Positions 28,046 to 37,409 are shown, numbered from the stretch's first letter. The stretch is DNA of 64,000 nt from Proteus columbae (GCF_009914335.1 NZ_CP043925.1:1860001-1924000); one strand, 5' to 3'. Program-made: numbers and translations. The notes: generated by a model not told the origin, from the letters alone.

Positions 28046-28381
28046 ATGGAACCATTGCAATTATTTAAGGTATTAAGTGATCAAACAAGGCTAGATATTG
28101 TGTTGCTACTTAAAGCATCTGGCGAGTTGTGTGTTTGTGACATCTATACAGCCCTAAACTTATCCCAGCCGAAGACTTCTCGCCACCTAGCTATGTTGCG
28201 GGAAAGTGGGATATTGCTTGATTCTAAACATGGGAAATGGGTTCATTATCGTTTATCTCCCACATTATTACCGTGGGTGAAAAATATTATTGAAATCACC
28301 TACGCGACAGAGAAAAATAAAATAGCAGATTTGCTTCGAACTATTGAAAAGAAAGGAGCGGTTAGTTGCTGCTCTGAATAA
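28046..28381 (+). CDS. arsR: Arsenical resistance repressor ArsR
   Basis: A 111-residue winged-helix repressor of the SmtB/ArsR family. ELCVCDIY contains C29 and C31, the As(III)-binding cysteines, next to the recognition helix region LSQPKTSRHLAMLRESG. The ATG at 28046 follows AGGAG by 7 bases, and the longer upstream frame overlaps the predicted operator, so it is not used. Autoregulates the arsRBC operon. Confidence 0.93.
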   Translation: MEPLQLFKVLSDQTRLDIVLLLKASGELCVCDIYTALNLSQPKTSRHLAMLRESGILLDSKHGKWVHYRLSPTLLPWVKNIIEITYATEKNKIADLLRTIEKKGAVSCCSE

Positions 28382-28455
28382 AATTTTTTTAATTTTATAT
28401 ATACGAAAAAACAGATATGAAAAGCTAGAAGATAAGTCTTCTGAAAGAGGTTTTT

Positions 28456-29745
28456 ATGTTTATTGCAGTATTAATATTTGTCTTAACAATCACTTTTGTT
28501 ATTTGGCAACCTAAAGGTTTAGGTATCGGCTGGAGTGCAACCGCGGGTGCACTAGTTGCGCTACTGTTAGGTGTCATTCATCTTCAAGATATTCCTGTGG
28601 TTTGGAATATCGTCTGGAATGCAACTGCCACATTTGTTGCTGTTATTATTATCAGTCTGATTTTAGATGAAAGTGGCTTTTTTGAATGGGCAGCACTTCA
28701 TGTTGCAAAATGGGGCGGTGGTAAAGGTCGTCTTTTATTTAGCTATATTATCCTGCTAGGTGCATCCGTTGCTGCACTGTTTGCTAACGATGGCGCTGCA
28801 CTTATTTTAACACCCATTGTGATTGCAATGTTGCTCGCTCTTGGATTTAGTAAAGGCACAACATTGGCTTTTGTTATGGCGGCAGGATTTATTGCAGATA
28901 CCGCAAGTTTGCCTTTAATTGTTTCAAATTTAGTCAATATCGTCTCTGCTGATTTCTTTAATATCGGATTTACGGAATATGCCTCAGTGATGGTTCCGGT
29001 TGATATTGCCGCTATTATCGCGACATTAATTATGTTGCATTGGTTTTTCCGCAAAGATATTCCTCAGCAATATGACACCTCTAAATTAGCGATGCCTGCG
29101 ACAGCGATTAAAGATGTGAAAACATTCAAAGCAGGTTGGTTGGTATTGCTTCTTTTATTGCTTGGTTTTTTCATACTGGAACCGTTGGGTATTCCGATTA
29201 GTGCCATTGCAGCTGTTGGCGCCGTAATTTTGTGGTTTGTCGCGGCACAAGGAAAGACGATTAATACTCGAAAAGTTTTACGAGGAGCACCTTGGCAAAT
29301 CGTTATTTTTTCATTAGGTATGTACCTTGTTGTTTATGGATTACGCAATGCGGGTTTGACTCATTATCTATCAGAAGTACTTAACACATTGGCAGAAAAA
29401 GGAATATGGGAAGCGACATTAGGAACGGGGTTTATTACCGCATTTTTATCTTCAATTATGAACAATATGCCAACTGTTCTTGTAGGTGCTTTATCTATTG
29501 AAGGTAGTAATGCGACGGGTTTAATTAAAGAGGCGATGATTTATGCCAATGTCATTGGTGCCGATCTCGGTCCAAAAATTACACCAATAGGAAGTTTAGC
29601 AACTTTATTGTGGCTACATGTATTATCACAAAAAAAAATGACTATTACATGGGGATATTATTTCAAAACGGGCATTATTATGACTATTCCAGTGCTGACA
29701 GTAACATTAATTGCTTTAGTACTTAGACTTACGTTAATAAATTGA
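28456..29745 (+). CDS. arsB: Arsenite efflux pump ArsB
   Basis: A 429-residue, 12-helix inner-membrane protein that expels arsenite and antimonite, alone as an H+ antiporter or with an ArsA ATPase (none is present). [19 protein letters not shown] and [19 protein letters not shown] are the paired family motifs; [18 protein letters not shown] is also typical. Almost identical in plan to E. coli ArsB. AGAGG precedes the start. Confidence 0.95.
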   Translation: MFIAVLIFVLTITFVIWQPKGLGIGWSATAGALVALLLGVIHLQDIPVVWNIVWNATATFVAVIIISLILDESGFFEWAALHVAKWGGGKGRLLFSYIILLGASVAALFANDGAALILTPIVIAMLLALGFSKGTTLAFVMAAGFIADTASLPLIVSNLVNIVSADFFNIGFTEYASVMVPVDIAAIIATLIMLHWFFRKDIPQQYDTSKLAMPATAIKDVKTFKAGWLVLLLLLLGFFILEPLGIPISAIAAVGAVILWFVAAQGKTINTRKVLRGAPWQIVIFSLGMYLVVYGLRNAGLTHYLSEVLNTLAEKGIWEATLGTGFITAFLSSIMNNMPTVLVGALSIEGSNATGLIKEAMIYANVIGADLGPKITPIGSLATLLWLHVLSQKKMTITWGYYFKTGIIMTIPVLTVTLIALVLRLTLIN

Positions 29746-29755
29746 TGGTGACATT

Positions 29756-30181
29756 ATGAGCCATATTACAATCTATCATAATCCAAATTGTGGTACTTCT
29801 CGCAATACGCTTGAAATGATCCGAAATAGTGGAATAGAGCCTGAAATTATCCATTATTTAGACACTCCACCATCTAAACAGATTTTAGAAAAACTCATTG
29901 CTGATATGAATATTTCGGTTAGAGTTTTATTACGAAAGAATGTTGAACCTTATGATAAATTAGGTCTTGGTCATATTGATGCTACTGATGAGCAACTTAT
30001 TGATTATATGCTGCAATATCCAATATTAATCAATAGACCTATTGTTGTGACACCATTAGGAACTCGGTTATGCCGTCCTTCAGAAGTCGTTTTAGATATT
30101 CTTCCAAAAGCACAGAAAGGTGCCTTTTCAAAAGAAGATGGACAAAATGTTGTCGATGAAAAAGGGAATAGGCTGATATAA
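29756..30181 (+). CDS. arsC: Arsenate reductase ArsC (glutaredoxin-dependent)
   Basis: A 141-residue reductase that converts arsenate to arsenite for export by ArsB. HNPNCGTSRNTL contains the catalytic C12, and the arginines that bind oxyanion are in VLLRKN, NRPIVV and GTRLCRP. Starts 10 bases after arsB, so it is co-transcribed, and is followed by a terminator. Similar operons occur on both chromosomes and plasmids of enterics. Confidence 0.95.
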   Translation: MSHITIYHNPNCGTSRNTLEMIRNSGIEPEIIHYLDTPPSKQILEKLIADMNISVRVLLRKNVEPYDKLGLGHIDATDEQLIDYMLQYPILINRPIVVTPLGTRLCRPSEVVLDILPKAQKGAFSKEDGQNVVDEKGNRLI

Positions 30182-30223
30182 AAGAATCTATTAACTATTT
30201 TTACGGTATTTTACAGTAATAGA

Positions 30224-30249
30224 AGCCTCGTTAAGACGAGGTTTTTTTG
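30224..30249 (+). terminator. ars operon terminator
   Basis: CCTCGT (30226-30231) pairs with ACGAGG (30236-30241) around a 4-base loop and is followed by seven T. Confidence 0.85.
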
Positions 30250-30317
30250 TTGTAGTTTGTAGTTAAGAAGACAACACCATCTGACTTGAGAAAGAAGGAG
30301 GGCGGAAACGACAAAAT

Positions 30318-30341
30318 AAAACACCCGCAAGCAGGTGTTTT
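30318..30341 (-). terminator. Terminator after the roxA fragment
   Basis: AAAACACC and GGTGTTTT form an 8-base stem (extendable with one mismatch) with A/T runs on both sides. It lies 21 bases after the stop of the roxA fragment and may have come with it. Confidence 0.6.
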
Positions 30342-30362
30342 ATCATATTCAGCAAATATCGC

Positions 30363-30866
30363 TTATTCTTCGAAGTACCAATATCCTTGATTGATAAATT
30401 CGGTTAATTCCGCAACAAAGGCTGGGTTCTTCAATGCTTCACCAAGTTGATCTGCTCCAACTTCTGTAAACTGGCATAATGCATCTGCTCCCTTCGTTTC
30501 TTTGGTAGCCCAAGCTTCTGTATTCACAAAGAAACTTTCTCCGATGCGTAGGACGCGCAGTCCGCTTAGTCGGATCAGTTTTTCACCGTCATTCAACGCA
30601 TTCAGTATTTCTTCTGGCTGATAAGGTGGTTCTGAAGGTGCAATATCTAGCTCATGACGCGGTGTAGTTGCAAAACGGCCTAACCACTGTTCAAAATCAC
30701 CGGGCTTGTTGATCATCTCAATCATCATGGCGCGCAGGTGTTCAACTTCATGAGCTTCCATTATTCCTGCATTGTCGCGTACTGTCAGGTTTGGATCGCC
30801 ATAATTGATCCCACCCAGATCTTGTTCTAGTGCATAGTCTGCAAAGCTACTCAGCAAATCACGGCC
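30363..30866 (-). pseudogene. roxA: 3' fragment of roxA (ribosomal L16 arginine hydroxylase)
   Basis: The frame encodes about the last 165 residues of RoxA/YcfD, a JmjC oxygenase of about 373 residues in E. coli that hydroxylates ribosomal protein L16. The match starts at GRDLLSSFADYALEQDLGG and runs to the natural end INQGYWYFEE, through RHELDIAPSEPPYQPEE and LRVLRIGE. The whole catalytic JmjC half with the HxD...H iron site is missing and no normal start exists (first usable codon TTG at 30857). G+C is high: I counted 33/60 and 28/60 in two lines, against 22/60 in arsC. This suggests a piece brought in from another enteric species. Confidence 0.85.
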
Positions 30867-31083
30867 ATTTATAGAAGTAATACATTGTGATATTTTTGTT
30901 TGTCGTCAAATGGTAGTTAATAACTGTCAGGGGAATGTTTGTGGCTTTGAAGAAAAAGACAAAAAGCCTATATTCAAGATCTAGAAAAAGCATTGGCAAA
31001 TAAGCGTTAAGTTAAGAATCAACCAACATTAATCAACCAGCCAAAAACAGAGATTTCAGTGCCTATCCGTATTTAGATACTTA

Positions 31084-31111
31084 GGTTCGCATAATGTATA
31101 TTATGTTAAAT
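31084..31111 (+). other. dif: Chromosome dimer resolution site dif
   Basis: The 28 bases match E. coli dif at 27 positions as I read it; the difference is the fourth base (GGTT instead of GGTG). The XerC arm is GGTTCGCATAA (31084-31094), the central region TGTATA (31095-31100) and the XerD arm TTATGTTAAAT (31101-31111). XerCD, activated by FtsK, recombine here to resolve dimer chromosomes at division. Only one such site is seen. Confidence 0.97.
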
Positions 31112-31292
31112 TGAATTCAATGTATAAACTCAGACTTTGTGAACCTTATTAATACCCCCACATAATGGCCAATTTCGTATCAAACCTTCTCCTTACCTTT
31201 TTACATTAAAATACTGAGCAAATATTTTATAGCCTTTTTAGCTGATGGTGACTTCCCTGTATCCTTGATGTCTTATTAACCACCCTTGTAAT

Positions 31293-31327
31293 AGAAAGAA
31301 CACCTTAAAAATAAAAGTGTTCTTTCT
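31293..31327 (-). terminator. Hairpin downstream of the second adenosine deaminase
   Basis: AGAAAGAACAC pairs perfectly with GTGTTCTTTCT over 11 bases with a 13-base loop. The T-run after it on the minus strand is short, so termination is likely but not certain. Confidence 0.6.
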
Positions 31328-31349
31328 TATGATTATGATGCGTGAATTG

Positions 31350-32333
31350 CTATTTTGCGTAAAAGTCGTTTAGCTTATCCATTAGTTTTTCACGAACGTT
31401 ATTGGAAATAAAACTGGCATTAAGAGCATCGATAAAGTCTTTTTCGCTCCAACCAAAAACATCATACAATAACTGATACTCTTTATTTAATGAAGTATTG
31501 GCAACCGTTCGCGCATCGGTATTAATATTTAATTTAACACCCTGCTTTTTTAGCTGATTAACTGGGTGTTGGTCTATTTGCTCATATATATTGCAGATAA
31601 TATTACAGCTTGGACAAACTTCTAATAATATATTCTGAGATCTAAGCCTGTTAATTACTTCACTATCTTCAATACTTCTTACACCATGACCAATTCGAGT
31701 AACTTGCAGCTTATCCAATGTTTCAGTAACGCTTTCAGCGCCTTTCGCTTCCCCTGCATGAGCAATTAAATTACCTCCTGCTTTTTTAACATAATCAAAA
31801 GCAGCAATATGATTATCTAAAGGGAAACGTGCTTCGTCAGCGGCTAAATCAAGGGCAACCACGCCTTTATGAAGGTATTCCACAACCAATTTAGCGGTTT
31901 CCTGACTCTCTAATACACTAAAATGACGTAGTGTGCATAAAATTAATCTAGCTTTAATATCATATTTTTGAGAGGCTTCATTCATTGCAGAAATAACAAC
32001 TTCAACGACTTCTTTATCTGTTAAGCCTTGTTTTGTGTGTAATAACGGGGCAAAACGTATCTCAGCGTAAATAACATTGTCTGCTTTCAACTGATAAAAC
32101 AGATCGTCAACAGCCAGTGTAATTGCAGATTTTGTCTGCAAAATATCAATTTGTGGTATGACTTTACTTAAAAAATCGCCCAAATCAAAACAGGGTTTAT
32201 GAGCAACAAATTGCTGATTAAACTCGTCAATGCTTATTGTTGGATCTAGCTGTTTAATATAAAAATAGCTTAAACAGGTATCTAAATGCACATGAAGCTC
32301 AACTTTAGGTAATAAACTAGGATTAAATGTCAT
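31350..32333 (-). CDS. Adenosine deaminase-family protein, second copy
   Basis: A 327-residue amidohydrolase with the deaminase motifs HVHLD, HAGEAKGAE, RIGHGVRSI and NTDAR. The residue after the metal-binding aspartate is A, where E. coli Add has D (NTDDP); this NTD-x-R form resembles adenosine deaminases of Gram-positive bacteria as I remember them. It is quite different from the add at 10675, so it is not a recent duplicate. Substrate could be adenosine or another aminopurine nucleoside. It is divergent from a Crp-type regulator with a 67-base gap. The ATG at 32333 is preferred over a TTG just upstream. Confidence 0.85.
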   Translation of the reverse strand: MTFNPSLLPKVELHVHLDTCLSYFYIKQLDPTISIDEFNQQFVAHKPCFDLGDFLSKVIPQIDILQTKSAITLAVDDLFYQLKADNVIYAEIRFAPLLHTKQGLTDKEVVEVVISAMNEASQKYDIKARLILCTLRHFSVLESQETAKLVVEYLHKGVVALDLAADEARFPLDNHIAAFDYVKKAGGNLIAHAGEAKGAESVTETLDKLQVTRIGHGVRSIEDSEVINRLRSQNILLEVCPSCNIICNIYEQIDQHPVNQLKKQGVKLNINTDARTVANTSLNKEYQLLYDVFGWSEKDFIDALNASFISNNVREKLMDKLNDFYAK

Positions 32334-32400
32334 CAATATAGACTCTAAATATTAGGAATATCATGATAGTAATAATCTCCACCAGCCTAAAAAAGGACAT

Positions 32401-33150
32401 ATGTCATTTTTTGAAAAGTATGCTATTTTCGATAATAAATTGGATCTTAATTACGAAAGGAAAATAAAAGTGAAAATAGTTAATGATGAACAAAAACGTA
32501 ACGCTTTTATTTTAATGCATCAACTCGATACTTATTTATCTAATGCATTGTTATCTTCTATGCGATTAATGGAAGTGAAAAGAGGAGAATACTTAATAAC
32601 GCAAAATAGCCAAGCAACACATTTATACTGCTTAGTGGAAGGAAAATTACAGATTGAACGCTACGAAATAAATGGTGAGCATGTGGTTTTTTCTTTTGAA
32701 CAAGCTTTCTGTGTTATTGGCGATTTAGAGCTTTTCTCAGCCAAAGATGAAATGGTGTTTAGTACTGTACAAGCCTTAGTACCTTCTTATTTATTAGCGT
32801 TACCGCTTTCTATTGTCAGACAAAAAGCATTACAAGATGCAAATTTTTTGACCTTTATTTGCCAACAATTAAGCCAAAAACTTTATCAATCATCGTTAAA
32901 ACACTCTCAATCCCCCTATTCTTCAGAATTTAAATTACGCCGATATTTATTTTTTAAAACTCAGCAAGAAGGACTCTCTTTTCAATTAGAAAAAAGAGAT
33001 CCATTAGCGGCAATGCTTGGGATCTCAACCAGACAATTAAACCGCGCTTTAGCACATTTAGTGAGTATTAAAGCGATTACATTAAAGAACAAATCGATAA
33101 CGGTATTAAATTGTGAATGCTTATCCTACATTGATAATTCAAATGAATAA
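32401..33150 (+). CDS. Crp/Fnr-family regulator, YeiL-like
   Basis: A 249-residue protein with an N-terminal cyclic-nucleotide-binding-type beta barrel (about residues 50-140: RGEYLITQNSQATHLYCLVEGKLQI) and a C-terminal helix-turn-helix (DPLAAMLGISTRQLNRALAHL). The overall plan resembles E. coli YeiL, which lies near nucleoside genes. Fnr-type iron-sulfur cysteines are not arranged normally. The ATG at 32401 has AAAGGA only 3 bases away; a GTG at 32470 has a better spaced AAGGA and might be the real start, giving 226 residues. It probably controls the divergent deaminase. Confidence 0.75.
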   Translation: MSFFEKYAIFDNKLDLNYERKIKVKIVNDEQKRNAFILMHQLDTYLSNALLSSMRLMEVKRGEYLITQNSQATHLYCLVEGKLQIERYEINGEHVVFSFEQAFCVIGDLELFSAKDEMVFSTVQALVPSYLLALPLSIVRQKALQDANFLTFICQQLSQKLYQSSLKHSQSPYSSEFKLRRYLFFKTQQEGLSFQLEKRDPLAAMLGISTRQLNRALAHLVSIKAITLKNKSITVLNCECLSYIDNSNE

Positions 33151-33377
33151 GTTTTAAATAATAGATATTCAATTAAATATCAATTAATTACCTCATCTTT
33201 ATCTTGTTCATTTTTTTTGATCCCTTAAAGCAAATGTTTTAAATGGTAATGAAATAAACTTAAGCTACAATTTAATAAACCTGCTGGAATAAACATAAAA
33301 AACTTGTTTTCTTATCTTTAATTCATTTTGAAAAGAAATAGTTATCTGTATTGCTAATAAAGCGCGGTACGCTCACG

Positions 33378-33417
33378 CCTTTTATTTAATAAAGGGTTAA
33401 TTCCTTTTAAATAGGAA
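33378..33417 (+). promoter_or_regulatory. Leader with alternative hairpins upstream of the YtcJ-type amidohydrolase
   Basis: Four short elements occur in order: CCTTT (33378-33382), AAAGG (33391-33395), CCTTT (33403-33407, within TTCCTTTT) and AGGAA (33413-33417), the likely ribosome-binding site, 10 bases before ATG. Elements 1-2 and 3-4 can pair, or 2-3 can pair and free the ribosome-binding site. The stems are only 5 bases long, so this is a suggestion. Confidence 0.35.
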
Positions 33418-33427
33418 ATCAAAAATC

Positions 33428-35296
33428 ATGAATAAAACTTTCGCGACTGAAATATTTATCAATGGTGAGATCCATACTCTTGATAGAGAAAATCCTATCG
33501 CTCAAGCGATAGCAGTTTATCAAGGTAAATTTCTTTTTATTGGCTCAAATGATGAAGCGATGCAGTTTCAAAATGCAGAAACAAAAATCATTAATCTAAA
33601 AAAACACATTATTATTCCTGGGCTTAATGACTCACACCTTCACCTTATTCGTGGTGGATTAAATTATAACCTTGAATTACGGTGGGAAGGCGTACCTTCG
33701 CTTTCTATTGCCCTTGATATGTTAAAGGCACAAGCACAAGTGACACCGTCACCGCAATGGGTACGTGTTGTTGGTGGTTGGAGCGAATTTCAATTTGCAG
33801 AGCGCCGTATGCCAACGCTAGATGAAATAAATGCGGTTTCTCCTGATACGCCAGTTTTTGTATTACACCTCTATGACAGTGCATTGCTAAACAAAGCCGC
33901 TTTACGTGCGATTGGTTATACCAAAGAGACACCAAACCCACCGGGAGGCGAAATTCAGCGTGATGAACATGGCAACCCTACCGGATTGTTGATAGCAAAA
34001 CCCAACGCTATGTTGCTCTATTCTGCGTTAGCAAAAGGCCCTAAATTACCTCTTGAATATCAAGTGAATTCAACTCGTCAATTTATGAGAGAATTGAATC
34101 GTCTTGGTATCACTAGCGCTATTGATGCGGGTGGTGGTTTTCAAAATTATCCTGAAGATTATCAAGTCGTTGATGAGCTTGCCAAGAATAATCAATTAAC
34201 TATTCGTATTGCTTATAATTTATTTACCCAAAGACCAAAACAAGAATTTGAAGATTTCCAACAATGGACATCAATGGTATCACCTGGTGATGGCAGTGAT
34301 TTTTATCGCCATAACGGTGCTGGTGAAATGTTGGTTTTTTCTGCGGCTGATTTTGAGGATTTCTTACAGCCAAGACCTGATCTTCCTGAAAATATGGAAG
34401 CTGAATTAGAAAAAGTGATCCGTCATTTAGTCGAACATCGCTGGCCATTTCGTTTACATGCCACTTATAACGAATCTATTAGTCGTATGTTAGATGTCTT
34501 TGAAAAAGTAAATAAAGACATTCCTTTCGATGGATTACATTGGTTTTTCGATCATGCTGAAACCATCAGTGAGAAAAATATTGAACGCGTTAAAGCGCTT
34601 GGCGGTGGATTAGCAATTCAACATCGTATGGCATTCCAAGGCGAATATTTTGCACAACGTTATGGCACAAAAGCACTGAAACAAACACCGCCTATCGCCA
34701 AAATGCTAAATGCAGAAGTGCCTGTGGGATTAGGTACAGATGCAACCCGTGTAGCTAGTTACAATCCGTGGACAGCGCTTTATTGGTTAGTTTCGGGGCG
34801 TACTGTGGGTGGTCTGCAAATGTATGACGGCGATAATCGTTTAGACAGAGATACAGCGCTTATGTTATGGACGATGGGGAGTTCATGGTTCTCCAATGAA
34901 CAAGGTAAAAAAGGTCAAATTAAAGCAGGTCAACTTGCCGATTTTATCGCCCTTTCTGCTGATTATTTTCGAGTGCCAGAAAACGAGATCAAAGCAATTG
35001 AATCACTTTTAACGGTAGTGGATGGAAAAATTGTGTATGCAAATGGTGATTTTTCATCATTAACACCGCCGTCTATTCCCGTATTACCAAATTGGTCGCC
35101 TGTGATCAAAGTGCCAGGTCATTATTCTTACTTACAACAAGAGACAAAAACAGCGGTATTAAATCAGTTACATCAATGCTGTGGTGCCTGCCATGTTCAT
35201 GGGCATCAACATGATATCGCTCGCCAATCATCTATTCCTATTTCAGATGATAATGCATTTTGGGGTGCTTTAGGCTGTTCTTGTTTTGCATTCTAA
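33428..35296 (+). CDS. YtcJ-type amidohydrolase with Cys/His-rich tail
   Basis: A 622-residue amidohydrolase of the YtcJ/amidohydrolase-3 type, predicted metal-dependent hydrolases of formamides, amides or imides. Metal-site segments are IPGLNDSHLHLIRGG (about residue 63), RLHATYNES, WFFDHAETIS and VGLGTDATRVASYNPW. After the domain, about 45 residues are unusual: NQLHQCCGACHVHGHQHD and a terminal GCSCFAF, a cysteine/histidine-rich tail that might bind metal. No signal peptide. It is followed 64 bases later by an MFS gene, probably in one operon. Substrate unknown. Confidence 0.85.
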   Translation: MNKTFATEIFINGEIHTLDRENPIAQAIAVYQGKFLFIGSNDEAMQFQNAETKIINLKKHIIIPGLNDSHLHLIRGGLNYNLELRWEGVPSLSIALDMLKAQAQVTPSPQWVRVVGGWSEFQFAERRMPTLDEINAVSPDTPVFVLHLYDSALLNKAALRAIGYTKETPNPPGGEIQRDEHGNPTGLLIAKPNAMLLYSALAKGPKLPLEYQVNSTRQFMRELNRLGITSAIDAGGGFQNYPEDYQVVDELAKNNQLTIRIAYNLFTQRPKQEFEDFQQWTSMVSPGDGSDFYRHNGAGEMLVFSAADFEDFLQPRPDLPENMEAELEKVIRHLVEHRWPFRLHATYNESISRMLDVFEKVNKDIPFDGLHWFFDHAETISEKNIERVKALGGGLAIQHRMAFQGEYFAQRYGTKALKQTPPIAKMLNAEVPVGLGTDATRVASYNPWTALYWLVSGRTVGGLQMYDGDNRLDRDTALMLWTMGSSWFSNEQGKKGQIKAGQLADFIALSADYFRVPENEIKAIESLLTVVDGKIVYANGDFSSLTPPSIPVLPNWSPVIKVPGHYSYLQQETKTAVLNQLHQCCGACHVHGHQHDIARQSSIPISDDNAFWGALGCSCFAF

Positions 35297-35360
35297 TTTT
35301 TATGATAACGATGGTCGGTAATTTATTTACTGGCCATTTCAAACAAAGAGAGATAAGACG

Positions 35361-36959
35361 ATGGCAACGCAACGCGCCTCTGCATGGTCGCCCTTACGTA
35401 ATCGTATTTTTTTCGTATTATGGATGGCAACGCTATTTTCTAATATTGGTACTTGGATGAATGATGTGGGTGCTGGTTGGTTGATGACAAACCTAAGCCC
35501 TGACCCCGTTATGATTGCCGCTATTCAAGCCATGACGACATTACCTGTTTTCTTATTAGCACTTCCAGCTGGAGCCATTGCTGATATTTTCGATAAACGA
35601 AAACTGCTTATTTTCGTCAATATCTTAATGCTCTGTGCTGCCACTTTATTGGCGGTTTTGGTTTATTTCAATGTTATCAGTATTGGCTGGTTATTATTAA
35701 TTACTTTTGTTTTGGGTTCTGGTGCGGCGTTTTTAGGCCCTGCATGGCAAGCTATTGTGCCAAGTATTGTTGAGCCTCATGAATTAAAATCAGGTATTGC
35801 CTTAAACAGTATGGGAATTAATATCAGCCGTGCAATAGGCCCCGCACTTGCAGGTATTTTGATTTCTCAAGTCGGTCTTTATCTTCCATTTTTACTTAAT
35901 GCCTTGAGCTTTATCGCCATTATCCTTGCTGTCTGGTGGTGGGAAGGTGAGAAAAAAGAAGAAGAGAAACTCCCTGCTGAATCTGTTGTGGCAGCAATGA
36001 TTTCTGGTTTACGTTATGCGCGTTATAGCCCCGCGTTGATAAAAACGATTATAAGAGCAGCCAGCTTTTTTATTTTTGCAAGTGCCTATTGGGCAATGTT
36101 ACCACTAGTGGCTCGTGTCTCATTGCAAGGTGATGCGACATTATACGGTTTATTAACGACTAGCATTGGTATTGGTGCTGTCGTTGGCGCATTTAGCTTA
36201 TCAACATTACGTGAAAAATTTAGCACCAGCACACTCATTGCTTTTGGCACCATAGGTACAGCTTTGGTGTTATTTATTTTTGCCAGTGCAACTTCAAAAT
36301 ATCTCGCTATTTTCGCCAGTATGCTTGCAGGATTTAGTTGGATAATCACCCTTTCCACATTAATGGTCTCTGCACAAACAGCATTACCTAATTGGGTTCG
36401 TGCGAGAGGTCTTGCACTCTATTTAACTGTGTTTTCAGGCTCTATGGCGTTAGGATCTCTTGTTTGGGGACAAATCGCTTCACATACTTCAGTGACGATC
36501 GCGTTGCTGTGTGCAATGGTTGGGATTATTTTAGTTTGGTTATGTGTTTTGCGTGTCAAATTAGAACACGACAACATCAACTTACAGCATTCAGAACACT
36601 TTATTCTTGATGATGGACTTATTGAGATCACAACAGATAAAAGCCCTGTGTTAATTACCGTCAATTATCAAATTGAAGCAATTCACCGTGAGCAATTTCT
36701 CAGTTTAATGAATCGACTAAAAACGGTTCGTTTAAGAGATGGTGGTTATTCATGGGGATTATTTGTTTCATCTGATGCGATTACGGAGAATAACGCTCAA
36801 ACTTATATGGAAACTTTTATGGTGGCTTCTTGGGCTGAGCATCTTCGTCAACATGATCGCGCGACAATGGATGACAAACAGTTGCAACAACAATTAGATA
36901 AAATAATTAGCGCTAAAAAAGTGACACACTCTTTCTCTGCTTTTTCACCCAAAAAATAA
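35361..36959 (+). CDS. MFS transporter (MFS_3/TMB type) with C-terminal soluble domain
   Basis: A 532-residue major facilitator with about 11-12 helices in the first 410 residues (NIGTWMNDVGAGWLM, ALPAGAIADIFDKRKL, GPAWQAIVPSIV are typical of the MFS_3 group). After the helices comes a soluble domain of about 120 residues (VLITVNYQIEAIHREQFLSL ... AQTYMETFMVASWAEHLRQH), resembling antibiotic-biosynthesis-monooxygenase-like dimeric domains found in this group. Probably an exporter. Genetic linkage suggests it handles the substrate or product of the upstream amidohydrolase. Confidence 0.85.
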   Translation: MATQRASAWSPLRNRIFFVLWMATLFSNIGTWMNDVGAGWLMTNLSPDPVMIAAIQAMTTLPVFLLALPAGAIADIFDKRKLLIFVNILMLCAATLLAVLVYFNVISIGWLLLITFVLGSGAAFLGPAWQAIVPSIVEPHELKSGIALNSMGINISRAIGPALAGILISQVGLYLPFLLNALSFIAIILAVWWWEGEKKEEEKLPAESVVAAMISGLRYARYSPALIKTIIRAASFFIFASAYWAMLPLVARVSLQGDATLYGLLTTSIGIGAVVGAFSLSTLREKFSTSTLIAFGTIGTALVLFIFASATSKYLAIFASMLAGFSWIITLSTLMVSAQTALPNWVRARGLALYLTVFSGSMALGSLVWGQIASHTSVTIALLCAMVGIILVWLCVLRVKLEHDNINLQHSEHFILDDGLIEITTDKSPVLITVNYQIEAIHREQFLSLMNRLKTVRLRDGGYSWGLFVSSDAITENNAQTYMETFMVASWAEHLRQHDRATMDDKQLQQQLDKIISAKKVTHSFSAFSPKK

Positions 36960-37118
36960 TTACATCAATCGCTCATACACCTTATTTATTTTTATTTCGG
37001 TCAATAAGGTGTATGGGCGGTTTTATGTGTTTTATCCTTTCATTGCCTCTCACTCTACTTTCTTGTACTCTGCACCGCTTCTTACCTTTGAAATAACTAA
37101 AACGTATTTGAGAAAATC

Positions 37119-37409
37119 ATGACAGGACATATTTCTAAAGATCCGCTACATGGCATCACTCTTGAAATGCAAGTAAATGCACTAGTAGCAAAATATGGTT
37201 GGGCTAAATTAGGGCAACTCATCAAAATTAACTGCTTTAGAAGTGATCCTAGCGTGAAATCGAGTTTAAAATTTTTGCGCAGAACACCTTGGGCGCGAGC
37301 AGAAGTGGAAGCGCTATATCTTGATTCTCTTGAAGCAGATATTGATGATGTGATTGAAGTTATCGATCACCCAGACTGTGATCCGTGGGCGAATAGTAGG
37401 AAGAGATAG
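37119..37409 (+). CDS. VF530/DUF2132 family protein
   Basis: A 96-residue DNA-binding-like protein of the VF530 family: [18 protein letters not shown] and [22 protein letters not shown] are the signature blocks. The structure of a Vibrio member is a small helical bundle; function is not known. The C-terminal tail ([21 protein letters not shown]) goes beyond the core. It converges with xylR, ending 31 bases before it. Confidence 0.88.
   Translation: MTGHISKDPLHGITLEMQVNALVAKYGWAKLGQLIKINCFRSDPSVKSSLKFLRRTPWARAEVEALYLDSLEADIDDVIEVIDHPDCDPWANSRKR

Larger units (their letters stand above)
30867..31349. other. Non-coding region around dif
   Basis: No credible gene lies in these 483 bases apart from the dif site and, at the right end, the hairpin at 31293-31327. 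The left part breaks off the roxA homology; the rest shows only short open frames. Confidence 0.5.
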
